This document shows positions 25,179 to 32,934 of a stretch of DNA of 64,000 bases, in pieces. The notes under the pieces were generated by a model. That model made no database searches. It saw only the letters and a program-made list of their open reading frames with translations, and was not told the origin of the DNA. Position 1 is the stretch's first letter, and every line of letters begins with the position of its first letter. Made by a program: the position numbers and the translations under genes. This stretch comes from Streptomyces cupreus. Its GTDB lineage: Bacteria > Actinomycetota > Actinomycetes > Streptomycetales > Streptomycetaceae. The stretch covers positions 227,461 to 291,460 of the forward strand of contig NZ_JACMSF010000004.1 in assembly GCF_014257025.1 (NCBI RefSeq). Reading direction: 5' to 3'.

Positions 25179-25831
25179 GACGTCGGCTCGTCCGGCTCGC
25201 CGGAGCCAGGTGTGCCGGTCGCGGGCGTGTCCGTCTTCTCCGTGCGGGCCGAGGGCGGCGGGCCGGGCAGGATCCGGTGCGCGGGCCGCTCCGGAGAGGT
25301 CATGCACGCCGACAGCGGACCGCCCGGTGCCCGGATCGCCGCGATGGCGTGGGTGAGGAAGTCCCGGTGCCATACGAACAGCCCGCTCAGGCCGGCTTCG
25401 GGATCCTTGTACTGCTGGTAGGCGAGCCAGAGCGCGTGGAGCCAGGCCACGACGTCGTCGTGCTCCTGCCACTGCAGGCACCAGGGCGCCGCCGTCGTGA
25501 CCTCGGCCCCATACACCGGCATCAGGAAGTCGTCGACCCAGTCGCTCAGGGCGTCCAGTTCGTCCTCGTACTCCTCGCCCTCCAGCTCCAGAATCGGGCG
25601 CGGCTCGGGCGGAGCGGCCGGGGCGGGTCCGCCGAGCCCCGGCATTCCGAACGCGGCGAACGGTGATGGGCCTGGCGTCGGCCCGGTGGCGAGGTGGTCG
25701 AGCTGCTGGGCCTGCTGGGCGGACTGCTCCATGAGCTTGCGGACGCGGGCCTCGATTCCTTCGAGGTGGGGATCCGGAATCCTTATCGGATCCAACTCCC
25801 CATCGCCGTGGGGTTCTACGGATTCAGGCAT
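25175..25831 (-). CDS. DUF4913-family transfer-associated protein
   Basis: The 218-aa protein has a helical N-terminus (LEGIEARVRKLMEQSAQQAQQL), a Pro-rich linker and a domain at about residues 95-170 (LSDWVDDFLMPVYG, WCLQWQEHDDVVAWLHALWLAYQ, WHRDFLTHAIAAI) that fits the DUF4913 family of Streptomyces conjugative elements as I remember it. Starts at ATG 25831 (AAGGAGG lies 12 bases upstream, rather long); ends overlapping the ParE-like gene. DUF4913 genes are commonly found with T4SS genes of actinobacteria. Role unknown. Confidence 0.7.
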   Translation of the reverse strand: MPESVEPHGDGELDPIRIPDPHLEGIEARVRKLMEQSAQQAQQLDHLATGPTPGPSPFAAFGMPGLGGPAPAAPPEPRPILELEGEEYEDELDALSDWVDDFLMPVYGAEVTTAAPWCLQWQEHDDVVAWLHALWLAYQQYKDPEAGLSGLFVWHRDFLTHAIAAIRAPGGPLSACMTSPERPAHRILPGPPPSARTEKTDTPATGTPGSGEPDEPTS

Positions 25832-25968
25832 GAAGAAGACGGGCCTCCTTGAAGCCGGGAAGAAGGGAAAGATGGGCCCTCGACAATGTGCGGACGGCCG
25901 TTGGGGGGCACCCCTGCGACATCTGGGCGAGGGACCCACATTCACTTCAGGGGAACGGCTTTGATGAC

Positions 25969-26724
25969 TCAGGCGGTCAGGACGACGTCATCCTGGGTGA
26001 GGGTGTGACGGACGGTCTCGGTGAGCCGGTCCGTCGCGATGGTGGCGTAGTGCTTGGTCTTCTCCACGCCGATGAAGTCGCGGCCTTCCAGTAGCGCGGC
26101 GACGCCCGTGGAGCCGGAGCCAGCGCAGAAGTCGAGCACGGTTCCGCCCGGCGGGGCGATCTTGACCAGTTCGCGCATCACCTCGACGGGCTTTTGCGTG
26201 ATGTGCTGGCGCTTGGCGCCCGAGGGCTGCGAAGCCGAGTACAGGCCGGGCAGATAGACGGCGTTACGGGAGGCGTCGATCGGCCCGTTGGACGCCCAGA
26301 CGATGAACTCACAGTTCTGCGTGAACCGGCCCTTCTGGGGTCGGGCCTGCGGCTTGTGCCAGGCCAGCACTCCGCGCCACAGCCAGCCGGCTGCCTGGAT
26401 CGCGTCAGTGGTGATGGGCAGCTGACGCCAGTCGGTGAACAGCAGTGCCGTCCCGCCGCTCTTCGTCAGCCGATGGGCCTCGGTCATGATCTGCGTGAGC
26501 CAGAAGCCGTAACTGCGCTGGTCCATGTTCTCGCCGGTGAAGTCGGCCAGGCCGTGGCCGGCGTCGGCGGATGTGTACTTTTCCTTCGCGCTGCGGGAGG
26601 TGCGCTCCTTCGCGGTCCGACCGCCGGAGTTGTACGGCGGGTCGGTGATGACCGAGTCGACGCAGTCATCCGGCAGGGTGGCGAGAACGCTCAGCGCGTC
26701 GCCGTGGTGCAGGGAAAAAGGCAA
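25969..26724 (-). CDS. DNA methyltransferase, beta class (N4-C or N6-A)
   Basis: The 251-aa protein has motif IV (TDPPY) near the N-terminus and motif I (LDFCAGSGSTGVAA) near the C-terminus, the motif order of beta-class amino-methyltransferases. The catalytic-loop/target region lies between (KPQARPQKGRF, EFIVWASNG). TTG at 26724 gives an N-terminus (PFSLHHGDAL) close to the usual start; an ATG at 26865 exists but lies inside a palindrome and adds an atypical stretch. No restriction enzyme gene lies next to it, so it acts as an orphan methylase, perhaps protecting the element from host restriction. Confidence 0.8.
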   Translation of the reverse strand: MPFSLHHGDALSVLATLPDDCVDSVITDPPYNSGGRTAKERTSRSAKEKYTSADAGHGLADFTGENMDQRSYGFWLTQIMTEAHRLTKSGGTALLFTDWRQLPITTDAIQAAGWLWRGVLAWHKPQARPQKGRFTQNCEFIVWASNGPIDASRNAVYLPGLYSASQPSGAKRQHITQKPVEVMRELVKIAPPGGTVLDFCAGSGSTGVAALLEGRDFIGVEKTKHYATIATDRLTETVRHTLTQDDVVLTA

Positions 26725-26848
26725 AGAGGTACCCCGATTCGGGTGGGAGAGTGCGGGAAATCCCCCGTCGCGCAAGCGGAACCCCGCGGGCGGAAATCGG
26801 GCATGCAGAAGCCCAAGGCCACAGACCAGGGAAGAGCGAAGGGAGTCC

Positions 26849-26961
26849 AAAAACTGTAGGCGCATAACGCCGGTCAACCAAAAAGTGCACTGCCGAGGGG
26901 TCGGATTCCGACCCCTCACGCCTGCTTTTTGGTCGACCGGCGATCCGGGCCTACAGTTTTT
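26849..26961. repeat. Nested palindrome (three stacked stems)
   Basis: Outer stem AAAAACTGTAGGC (26849-26861) pairs with GCCTACAGTTTTT (26949-26961), 13 bp. Middle stem GCCGGTC-a-ACCAAAAAG (26869-26885) pairs with CTTTTTGGT-c-GACCGGC (26925-26941), 16 pairs. Inner stem GAGGGGTCGG (26895-26904) pairs with CCGACCCCTC (26908-26917) with a 3-base loop. It lies between the divergent methyltransferase gene and the T4SS operon. Such a structure suits an origin, a partition site or a single-strand signal more than a terminator. Confidence 0.85.
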
Positions 26962-27177
26962 CAACCGCCCGGCGCACACCGCCGCTGGCCCATCCCCACC
27001 ACGCCTCGCGGAGGTTTCCCCTGCCCCGGCATACCTAGCTCACGGCCCGGCCCGTTCAGCGAGCGGCAACTCGCCCGTACCGGCCCGCCCCTATCGCCCA
27101 CCGCCGGCCTGCCGCGTTCCCTTCCACCACGCTTCGCGTACGCGGCAGTCCGGCACCGCACCCCGAAGGACACGTCC
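26962..27177. promoter_or_regulatory. Leader of the T4SS operon
   Basis: Between the palindrome and the first T4SS coding sequence lie 216 bases without a supported gene. This is where the rightward promoter of the transfer operon should be; no textbook -35/-10 pair stands out. The stretch from 26725 to 26848 on the other side likewise serves the methyltransferase gene. Confidence 0.4.
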
Positions 27178-27240
27178 ATGACGCCTCGTTCCCCGTCCCT
27201 GCCCCGCAACGGCGCCCCGCGAGCGGGCCGCACCGGTTGA
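27178..27240 (+). CDS. 20-aa leader peptide
   Basis: ATG at 27178 is preceded by AAGGA with seven bases spacing. The frame codes for MTPRSPSLPRNGAPRAGRTG and its stop overlaps the TTG start of the NlpC/P60 gene (TTGA at 27237). The coupling and spacing suggest that it is translated. It is too short for a domain; a cis role in initiating the operon's first large gene is the simplest view. Confidence 0.5.
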   Translation: MTPRSPSLPRNGAPRAGRTG

Positions 27241-28355
27241 AGGCGCTCGCCGCCGGTATCGGCGTCGTCTTCCTCTCCCCCTTCCTCCTCGGCGGCGCGG
27301 CCATGATGATGGCCTCCTCCAGCGAAGCCGCCCAGGCCAGCAGCAGCGCGTACCAGTGCATGACCGGCATGGACACCGACGCTGTCGCCGATCAGGTCAC
27401 CAAGATCCTCGACGGCGCCTCCGCCAAGGACGTCCACATCGAGGGCCTCACCCTGCCCGCTGAGCAGATCCCCAACGCTCAGACCATCGTCGCCACCGGC
27501 ATCAGCCTCGACGTGCCGAAGAAGGGCCAGATCATCGCGCTCGCCACCGCGATGCAGGAATCCCGGCTGCGCAACCTCGGTGCCGGGGACCGCGATTCGC
27601 TGGGTCTGTTCCAGCAACGCCCCAGCCAGGGGTGGGGCACCGCTGAGGAGATCCACGACCCGGTCTACGCCTCCGAGCAGTTCTACAAGCACTTGCTGAA
27701 GGTCGACGGCTGGCAGCAGATGACCCTCACGCAGGCGGCCCAGGCCGTGCAGAGGTCCGGCTATCCGGACGCGTACGCGCAGTGGGAACCGCTGGCGACC
27801 GCGCTGCAGAAGGCCATCGCCGCAACCTTCCCCGGCGCCGGCAAGGACAGTGCTGGCAAGAGCACTGAGGCCACCCCCTCGACGTCCGGCTGCAGCACCG
27901 ACGACGGTTCCTCGTTCGGTCCGATCCCCGAAGGCGCCGTCCCGAAGGGCTACAAGATCCCCGCGGGGACCGACCCGCGGGCCCGCAAGGCGATCGTCTG
28001 GGCGATGCAGCAGCTCGGCACGATGTATCAGTGGGGCGGCAGCTGCACTGCGCCCCACGGACCCGACCCGATGGGCCGCTGTGACTGCAGCTCGCTGATG
28101 CAGCAGGCATACGCGCACGCCGGCATCCAGCTCACCCGGACCACGTACACGCAGGTCAACGAGGGCAAGGCCGTCTCCGCGAAGGCTCTCAAGCCCGGTG
28201 ACCTGCTCTTCAGCCGCGGCAGTGCCGCGCGCCCCGAGCACGTCGGGATGTACCTCGGTGAGGGCCTCGTCATCGAGGCCCCGCGTACCGGCAAGCCCGT
28301 CCGGATCACCGCGATCAAGGACTGGGACGTCCTCGCCGCGCGCCGCGTCGTCTGA
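27237..28355 (+). CDS. NlpC/P60 cell-wall hydrolase, VirB1-like
   Basis: The 372-aa protein begins with a signal/anchor helix (residues 2-20). Residues about 95-170 form a lysozyme-like segment (ATAMQESRLRNLG, SLGLFQQRPSQGWG), and the C-terminal 130 residues an NlpC/P60 endopeptidase (catalytic Cys in GRCDCSSLMQQAY, His in RPEHVGMYLG). Such two-domain enzymes open the peptidoglycan for T4SS assembly in Gram-positive conjugation. TTG start, coupled to the leader peptide. First large gene of the T4SS operon. Confidence 0.85.
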   Translation: MKALAAGIGVVFLSPFLLGGAAMMMASSSEAAQASSSAYQCMTGMDTDAVADQVTKILDGASAKDVHIEGLTLPAEQIPNAQTIVATGISLDVPKKGQIIALATAMQESRLRNLGAGDRDSLGLFQQRPSQGWGTAEEIHDPVYASEQFYKHLLKVDGWQQMTLTQAAQAVQRSGYPDAYAQWEPLATALQKAIAATFPGAGKDSAGKSTEATPSTSGCSTDDGSSFGPIPEGAVPKGYKIPAGTDPRARKAIVWAMQQLGTMYQWGGSCTAPHGPDPMGRCDCSSLMQQAYAHAGIQLTRTTYTQVNEGKAVSAKALKPGDLLFSRGSAARPEHVGMYLGEGLVIEAPRTGKPVRITAIKDWDVLAARRVV

Positions 28356-28453
28356 CGCCCGCCCCTCTCGCGCCCGTCGCGCCCTCCCTCTTCTTCTCTC
28401 TTCCCCTCTGCCGGGCCCTTTGGCCTGCGCACGCAAGGAGCCTCGTCATACCC

Positions 28454-28765
28454 ATGACCCCATTCGCCGACCGTTTCATCCAGCTCGCCTACGACCCGGG
28501 CATCTCCCCCAAGGGAGGCGGCCTGCCGGGCCTGTCGGTGCTGAAGAACGTCGTCAACAGCATCAACCTCTTCGGCATCGTGGCCGTCGTCGGCGCGCTC
28601 GCCGTCTCCCTCGGCGTCTGGGCATGGGGCCACCACTCCGGTGGTCACCAGGCCGAGGCGAACGGGAAGAAGGGCGCCGTCGTCGCGGCCGGCGCCGCAC
28701 TCGGCCTCGGTGCCGCCAACGGCATCGTCGCGTTCTTCTCCGCCCTCGGCTCTCAGGTCCACTGA
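28454..28765 (+). CDS. DUF6112-like small membrane protein (pilin-like)
   Basis: The 103-aa protein has two hydrophobic helices (about residues 38-55 and 78-95) separated by a short hydrophilic loop, the topology of VirB2/TrbC pilins and of the DUF6112 proteins I remember at this locus in actinobacterial transfer operons. ATG 28454. It lies between the wall hydrolase and the VirB8-like gene, the usual place of a pilin-like subunit. Whether a pilus forms is unknown. Confidence 0.7.
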   Translation: MTPFADRFIQLAYDPGISPKGGGLPGLSVLKNVVNSINLFGIVAVVGALAVSLGVWAWGHHSGGHQAEANGKKGAVVAAGAALGLGAANGIVAFFSALGSQVH

Positions 28766-29454
28766 TGCGCACCCGACTCTTCTCCCCGTCGGGATACGGC
28801 GTCGGCTGGTCTGCACGCCGCCGCCTCACCCTGGTCGCGATCGCCCTGGTCTGCCTGCTTGCCATCGCCGGCGCGACCGCTTACTTCACCGGCCACGGCG
28901 GACAGCAACACCCCTCCTCCAGCAGCCCCGCAGCGTCCTCATCACCGAGCACGGCGCCGTCGGTCGGTACGCAGAATCCGCAAGCCAAGACAGGGTCGGT
29001 TCCCCAGCCGCCGCGGATCTCCGATCCCCTCGCGTTCGCCCAGGCCGCCGCGGCGATGCTCTGGTCCTACGACACCCGCACCACCAGCCACGAGCAGCAG
29101 CTCGCCGGCATGGAGGCGTGGATGACGAAGGAGAGCGAGTACGGCGACTGGGCGTCGGTCTCCGCGCAGATGCCGGATCCGACGCTGTGGTCGCGGATGG
29201 CCGATCAGAAGCAGTACGCCACCGCGACCATCGCCGAGGGCCATTACCCGGCCGCGTTCAAGCAGGCCCTGGCCGATGATCCTTCGGCGATCACCAAGGC
29301 GTACATCTATGCGGTGACCGTCACCGGCACGCAGCAGATCGCCTGGGCCAAGGGCGGCCAAGGGGCGGAGGACCGCTCCATCACCCTCGCCGTGCAGTGC
29401 CGCCCCTCGGCCGACTGCTCACTCGTCGCCATCGCCCCGCGCGTCGCGCCCTGA
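28765..29454 (+). CDS. VirB8-like single-pass membrane protein
   Basis: A 229-aa protein with one N-terminal helix (about 20-40), a Ser/Pro-rich linker, then a soluble outside domain (about 85-225: FAQAAAAMLWSYDT, EQQLAGMEAWMTKES, ...). This layout, and position between the pilin-like and VirB6-like genes, matches the VirB8/TcpC (NTF2-fold) assembly factor of Gram-positive T4SS. ATG overlaps the previous stop by one base (TGATG). Confidence 0.65.
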   Translation: MRTRLFSPSGYGVGWSARRRLTLVAIALVCLLAIAGATAYFTGHGGQQHPSSSSPAASSSPSTAPSVGTQNPQAKTGSVPQPPRISDPLAFAQAAAAMLWSYDTRTTSHEQQLAGMEAWMTKESEYGDWASVSAQMPDPTLWSRMADQKQYATATIAEGHYPAAFKQALADDPSAITKAYIYAVTVTGTQQIAWAKGGQGAEDRSITLAVQCRPSADCSLVAIAPRVAP

Positions 29455-29470
29455 CCGAAAGGAGTCCTCC

Positions 29471-30838
29471 ATGGGGTTTTGTGACCTCCCCCTCGCGGAC
29501 ACCGTCTGCACGGTCGGCGAAGCCGTGGATTTCGCCTCCGACCCCGGCAAGGCGATCGGCGACTGGATGGCCAAAAGCGCCGGCGAACTCGCCGCCGCCA
29601 CCGCCGACCTCGCCTCCAAGGCCGTCGACGTCACCACCCGCGTCGACCTCAACGCGAGCTGGTTCCGCGACAACTACGAGACCATCCTCCCGATCGGCCT
29701 GGTTGTTCTCGTAGCCACGTTCTGCGCCCAGCTCGTCCGCGCCGCGATCAGACGCGACGGGCAGGCCCTGAGGCAGGCGTTCACCGGCACCGCATCCGGC
29801 GTGATCTTCGCCTTCGCCGCCATCGCCCTGACCACCGTCGCGATCGAAGTGGTCGACGCCCTGTCCGCCGGCCTGTTCCAGGCCGCGAACACCGACATCG
29901 CCTCCGCGGTCCGCCGCATGGTCAAGGTCAACCAGCTTCCCGGACTCGCCGGACTCGGCTGGCTCGTCGCCGTGTTCGCCGCCCTGGGAGCATCCATCGG
30001 CGCCGTCCTGTACTGGTGCGTGATGATGGTGCGCAAGGTCGGCATTCTCGTGCTCGTCACCCTGGCCGTCTTCGCCGGGGCCGGCGGCGGCTGGGAAGTC
30101 GCACGCCGCTGGCGCAAGGGCTGGGTCGAGGCCACCGCCACCCTCGTCGTCTCGAAGCTGTTGATGACGATCATCTTCGTGCTCGGGATCGCCGCCATGG
30201 GCAAGACCGAGGCGAAGGACGGTCTGGGCGCGCTCGCCGACGTCCTCGCAGGCATCGTGATCATGATTCTGGTGTTGCTGTGCCCGTACGCGACCTTCAA
30301 GTTCGTCCACTGGGCGGCCGAAGGGTCCGACGGAGAAACGCTTCACCGTGCCGGTGGCGCCGGTGCCCAGCTCGCCAAGCAGCACGCCCAGAACGTCGGC
30401 AAGAAGGCAGCCGCGATGGCGGCCACCGCAGGAACCGGCGGCGCTGCCGCAGGAGTCGGCGCCGCCCCGCAGGGTCCGGACACGATTCCAGGTGGCGGCG
30501 GTTTCCCTGGCGACATCGCATCCAGCCCGGCAGGCCAGGAGGGTTCCCAGAGCGGCGGGACCGGTGCCTCGCCCGGTGGCGACGCCGTCAAGTCCGGCCT
30601 GGAGAAGGCTGTACAGCCGCCGCCGACCAGCGTCACCGACGACACCAGCGGCCAGGTGGGCGGCAACCCGGGTACGGCCGGCCCCGGATCGGGCGCCGCA
30701 GCAGACCAAGCCGGCGGATGGCGGTCAGCCCCGCCGACCACGAGCCCGCCGCCGCAGGGGGCCCCGCCGTCCTCCGGAACGCAGAGCGCCGGGAGCAGCG
30801 GCACGGGATCCCCGCCGCCGCCCCCGACCGGCCTCTGA
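29471..30838 (+). CDS. VirB6/TrbL-like polytopic protein (SCO6881-type)
   Basis: The 455-aa protein has about six to seven hydrophobic segments in residues 70-290 (ETILPIGLVVLVATFCAQLV, GVIFAFAAIALTTVAI, ILVLVTLAVFAGAGGGW and others) and a 165-residue Gly/Ser/Pro-rich disordered tail. This is the make-up of the channel component of Gram-positive T4SSs (VirB6/TrbL). ATG with AAGGAG upstream. The C-terminus is not basic, unlike the cargo-like small proteins. Confidence 0.75.
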   Translation: MGFCDLPLADTVCTVGEAVDFASDPGKAIGDWMAKSAGELAAATADLASKAVDVTTRVDLNASWFRDNYETILPIGLVVLVATFCAQLVRAAIRRDGQALRQAFTGTASGVIFAFAAIALTTVAIEVVDALSAGLFQAANTDIASAVRRMVKVNQLPGLAGLGWLVAVFAALGASIGAVLYWCVMMVRKVGILVLVTLAVFAGAGGGWEVARRWRKGWVEATATLVVSKLLMTIIFVLGIAAMGKTEAKDGLGALADVLAGIVIMILVLLCPYATFKFVHWAAEGSDGETLHRAGGAGAQLAKQHAQNVGKKAAAMAATAGTGGAAAGVGAAPQGPDTIPGGGGFPGDIASSPAGQEGSQSGGTGASPGGDAVKSGLEKAVQPPPTSVTDDTSGQVGGNPGTAGPGSGAAADQAGGWRSAPPTTSPPPQGAPPSSGTQSAGSSGTGSPPPPPTGL

Positions 30839-30920
30839 CCATCTGACCGAATCCCCGGGGGCGGGCCGTGCCCATCGCCTTCTCGCCCCCGGGCTCCCCG
30901 CGCCCTCCAGGACCAGCCCC

Positions 30921-32393
30921 TTGTCTGCTCTCTCCGTCGCCCCGGTCACGGTGAAATTCCCGCACCGCTCCCGCCGCGGCATCCTCCTCGGCCTCTCCCT
31001 CTCCCAACTCATCCTCGTATCAGGCGCGTTGGCGCTTGCGCTGGTGACCGTCGTCTCCACGGGTCTCCTCGGCGTCATCGCGCTGACCCCGCTGTGGGCG
31101 GCGGTCGCCGCGCTCGTCGCGATCCGCCGGCACGGCCGCTCTCTCATCGACTGGGCGCCGATCGTCGCCCGCTACGCGCACCGCCGCCGCACCGGGCAGA
31201 CCCTTTATCTTGGCCGGCCCGTCACCCGGCCGCGCCAGGACGGCCTCCTCCACCTGCCCGGCACCGCCGCCTCCCTCAAAGTCGTCACCCCCGGCGACTC
31301 CGCCAACGGCGCCGCCGCCGTCCACGACCCGCACCAACAGACCCTCACCGCCATCGCCCGCGTCACCAGCCGGGCCTTCGCCCTGCTCGACCCCGCAACC
31401 CAGAACCACAACGTGAACGGCTGGGGGCGTGCGCTGGCGGGCATCGCCCGCACCGGGCACGTCGCCACCGTGCAGGTCCTGGAACGCACCGTCCCCGATT
31501 CCGGCGACACCCTCACCCGCCACTGGGCCCAGCACGGCCAGCCGCAGACACCCGTCGCCGGGCAGATCTACTCCGAACTCGTCGCCTCCGCCGGCCCCGC
31601 CGCCGCCCCGCACGAGACCTACCTCGCTATCTCCCTCGACCTCAAAGCCGCCAAGCGGCTGATCTCGCAGGCCGGAGGCGGGCTTCCGGGCGCATTCACC
31701 GTCATGGAGCAGACCACCGCCTCCATCGCCCAGGCCGCCCGCAACGCCGGCCTCATGGTCACCGGATGGCTGAGCGCCCGGGAGATCGCCGCCGTCATCC
31801 GCACCGCCTACGACCCCAGGGCTCTCGCCGCGCTCCAGCAGTGGTCCCAGACTGGCCGCGCCGAAGCGGACCCCGCAGCCGCCGGGCCCGTCGTCCAGGT
31901 CGAGGAGTACGACCGGCTCGCCACCGACACCGCCCGCCACGCCACGTACTGGGTGGAGAACTGGCCGCGGACCGAGATGGGGGCCGGGTTCCTGCACGGG
32001 ATCATGTTCACCGCCGGCGTCCGCCGCAGCCTGTCCCTTATCTACGTGCCGCAGGGGCTGGAGTCCGCGCTGCGGGACGTCCAGCGCAAGAAGGCCGCAA
32101 TCATCGCCGACGCCAACGAACGCGCCCGCCGCGGCCAGGTCGACAGCGAGGAAGACTCCGTCGAGTACGCCGACGTCAAACAGCGCGAGCGCCAGCTCAT
32201 CGCCGGGCACGCCGACGTCGCCCTGACCGGCCTGGTCACCGTCACCGCCGCCACCGACGCCCTCCTGGACGCGGCCTGCGCGCAGATCGAGACCGCCGCC
32301 GTCACCGCCGGCGTCGACCTGCGCCGTCTCAACTACCAGCAGCCAGACGCTTTCGCCCTCTCCGCGCTGCCCCTCGCCCGAACCGCTCTGTGA
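30921..32393 (+). CDS. PrgI/VirB3-VirB4 N-terminal protein (SCO6880-type)
   Basis: The 490-aa protein starts with two hydrophobic helices (about residues 22-60, PrgI/VirB3-like) followed by a large soluble region (LSLDLKAAKRLISQAG, IAAVIRTAYDP, ...) that resembles the N-terminal half of VirB4 ATPases but has no Walker A or B motif. The ATPase half is supplied by the separate gene at 32935. TTG at 30921 with CAGGA upstream. Splitting of VirB4 with fusion to a PrgI-type membrane part is a feature of actinobacterial transfer operons. Confidence 0.75.
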   Translation: MSALSVAPVTVKFPHRSRRGILLGLSLSQLILVSGALALALVTVVSTGLLGVIALTPLWAAVAALVAIRRHGRSLIDWAPIVARYAHRRRTGQTLYLGRPVTRPRQDGLLHLPGTAASLKVVTPGDSANGAAAVHDPHQQTLTAIARVTSRAFALLDPATQNHNVNGWGRALAGIARTGHVATVQVLERTVPDSGDTLTRHWAQHGQPQTPVAGQIYSELVASAGPAAAPHETYLAISLDLKAAKRLISQAGGGLPGAFTVMEQTTASIAQAARNAGLMVTGWLSAREIAAVIRTAYDPRALAALQQWSQTGRAEADPAAAGPVVQVEEYDRLATDTARHATYWVENWPRTEMGAGFLHGIMFTAGVRRSLSLIYVPQGLESALRDVQRKKAAIIADANERARRGQVDSEEDSVEYADVKQRERQLIAGHADVALTGLVTVTAATDALLDAACAQIETAAVTAGVDLRRLNYQQPDAFALSALPLARTAL

Positions 32394-32450
32394 GGCGCAC
32401 TCACAGCCCGCCCCTGTCCCCACACGGCGACAGGAAGGAACACAACCCCT

Positions 32451-32906
32451 TTGACCTCTCGTACGCGTCCGGACGACGCGCACCCCTACCTCCGGGCCGC
32501 AAGCGCCGGCATCCGCCATCACACCCGTGCCCTGGCCCGCTCAGCACCTACCGCTCCCGCGGTGGTGGACCGCGTGCACCTCGACGTGCTGCACGCCCAC
32601 CTCACCGCCCTGCATCAACTCCTCGACCAGCTCGCCGAATCCGCCCGCCCGCCGCATCCCGCCGCAGGTCGGCACCTCGCCACTGCGCACGCCCGGCTGT
32701 GGCAGGCGACCGCCGAGGTGCACTCGGCCTTCCACCTCCTGCCCGCCTCCACCTCGGATGCGAGCGAGTGTCATCCGGAACGGCTCCCGGAGGGACCGCC
32801 GGTCCTCACGATCTGCCAGCGCCATCTGGCCGCCGGACACATCGTCCGCCGCAAGACCACCCCCACCGATCTCAACCGCACGCACACCACTGCATGCGTG
32901 CGATGA
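32451..32906 (+). CDS. Helical hypothetical protein
   Basis: TTG at 32451 follows AAGGAA. The 151-aa product is a helical bundle (VDRVHLDVLHAHLTALHQLLDQLAES, LATAHARLWQATAEVHSAFHLL) and closes with a less ordered part. The same 'HLTALHQLLDQLA / AHARLWQATAEVH' style helices recur in 37961, 40317, 42299 and other genes. It lies between the two VirB4 halves, so it could act in the secretion complex. A tiny 10-codon frame (32903) links it to the ATPase gene. Confidence 0.6.
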   Translation: MTSRTRPDDAHPYLRAASAGIRHHTRALARSAPTAPAVVDRVHLDVLHAHLTALHQLLDQLAESARPPHPAAGRHLATAHARLWQATAEVHSAFHLLPASTSDASECHPERLPEGPPVLTICQRHLAAGHIVRRKTTPTDLNRTHTTACVR

Positions 32907-32934
32907 ACACCACCCGCCGAATCGAGGGCTTCTG

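Noticed and set aside
24699..25831. Classical toxin-antitoxin pair
   Set aside because: The ParE-like protein's overlapping partner has the DUF4913 layout, and no antitoxin-type HTH or RHH is next to it.
26962..28436. 491-aa reverse-strand open frame over the NlpC gene
   Set aside because: Antisense of a clear NlpC/P60 gene; Gly/Arg/Val-rich with no motifs.
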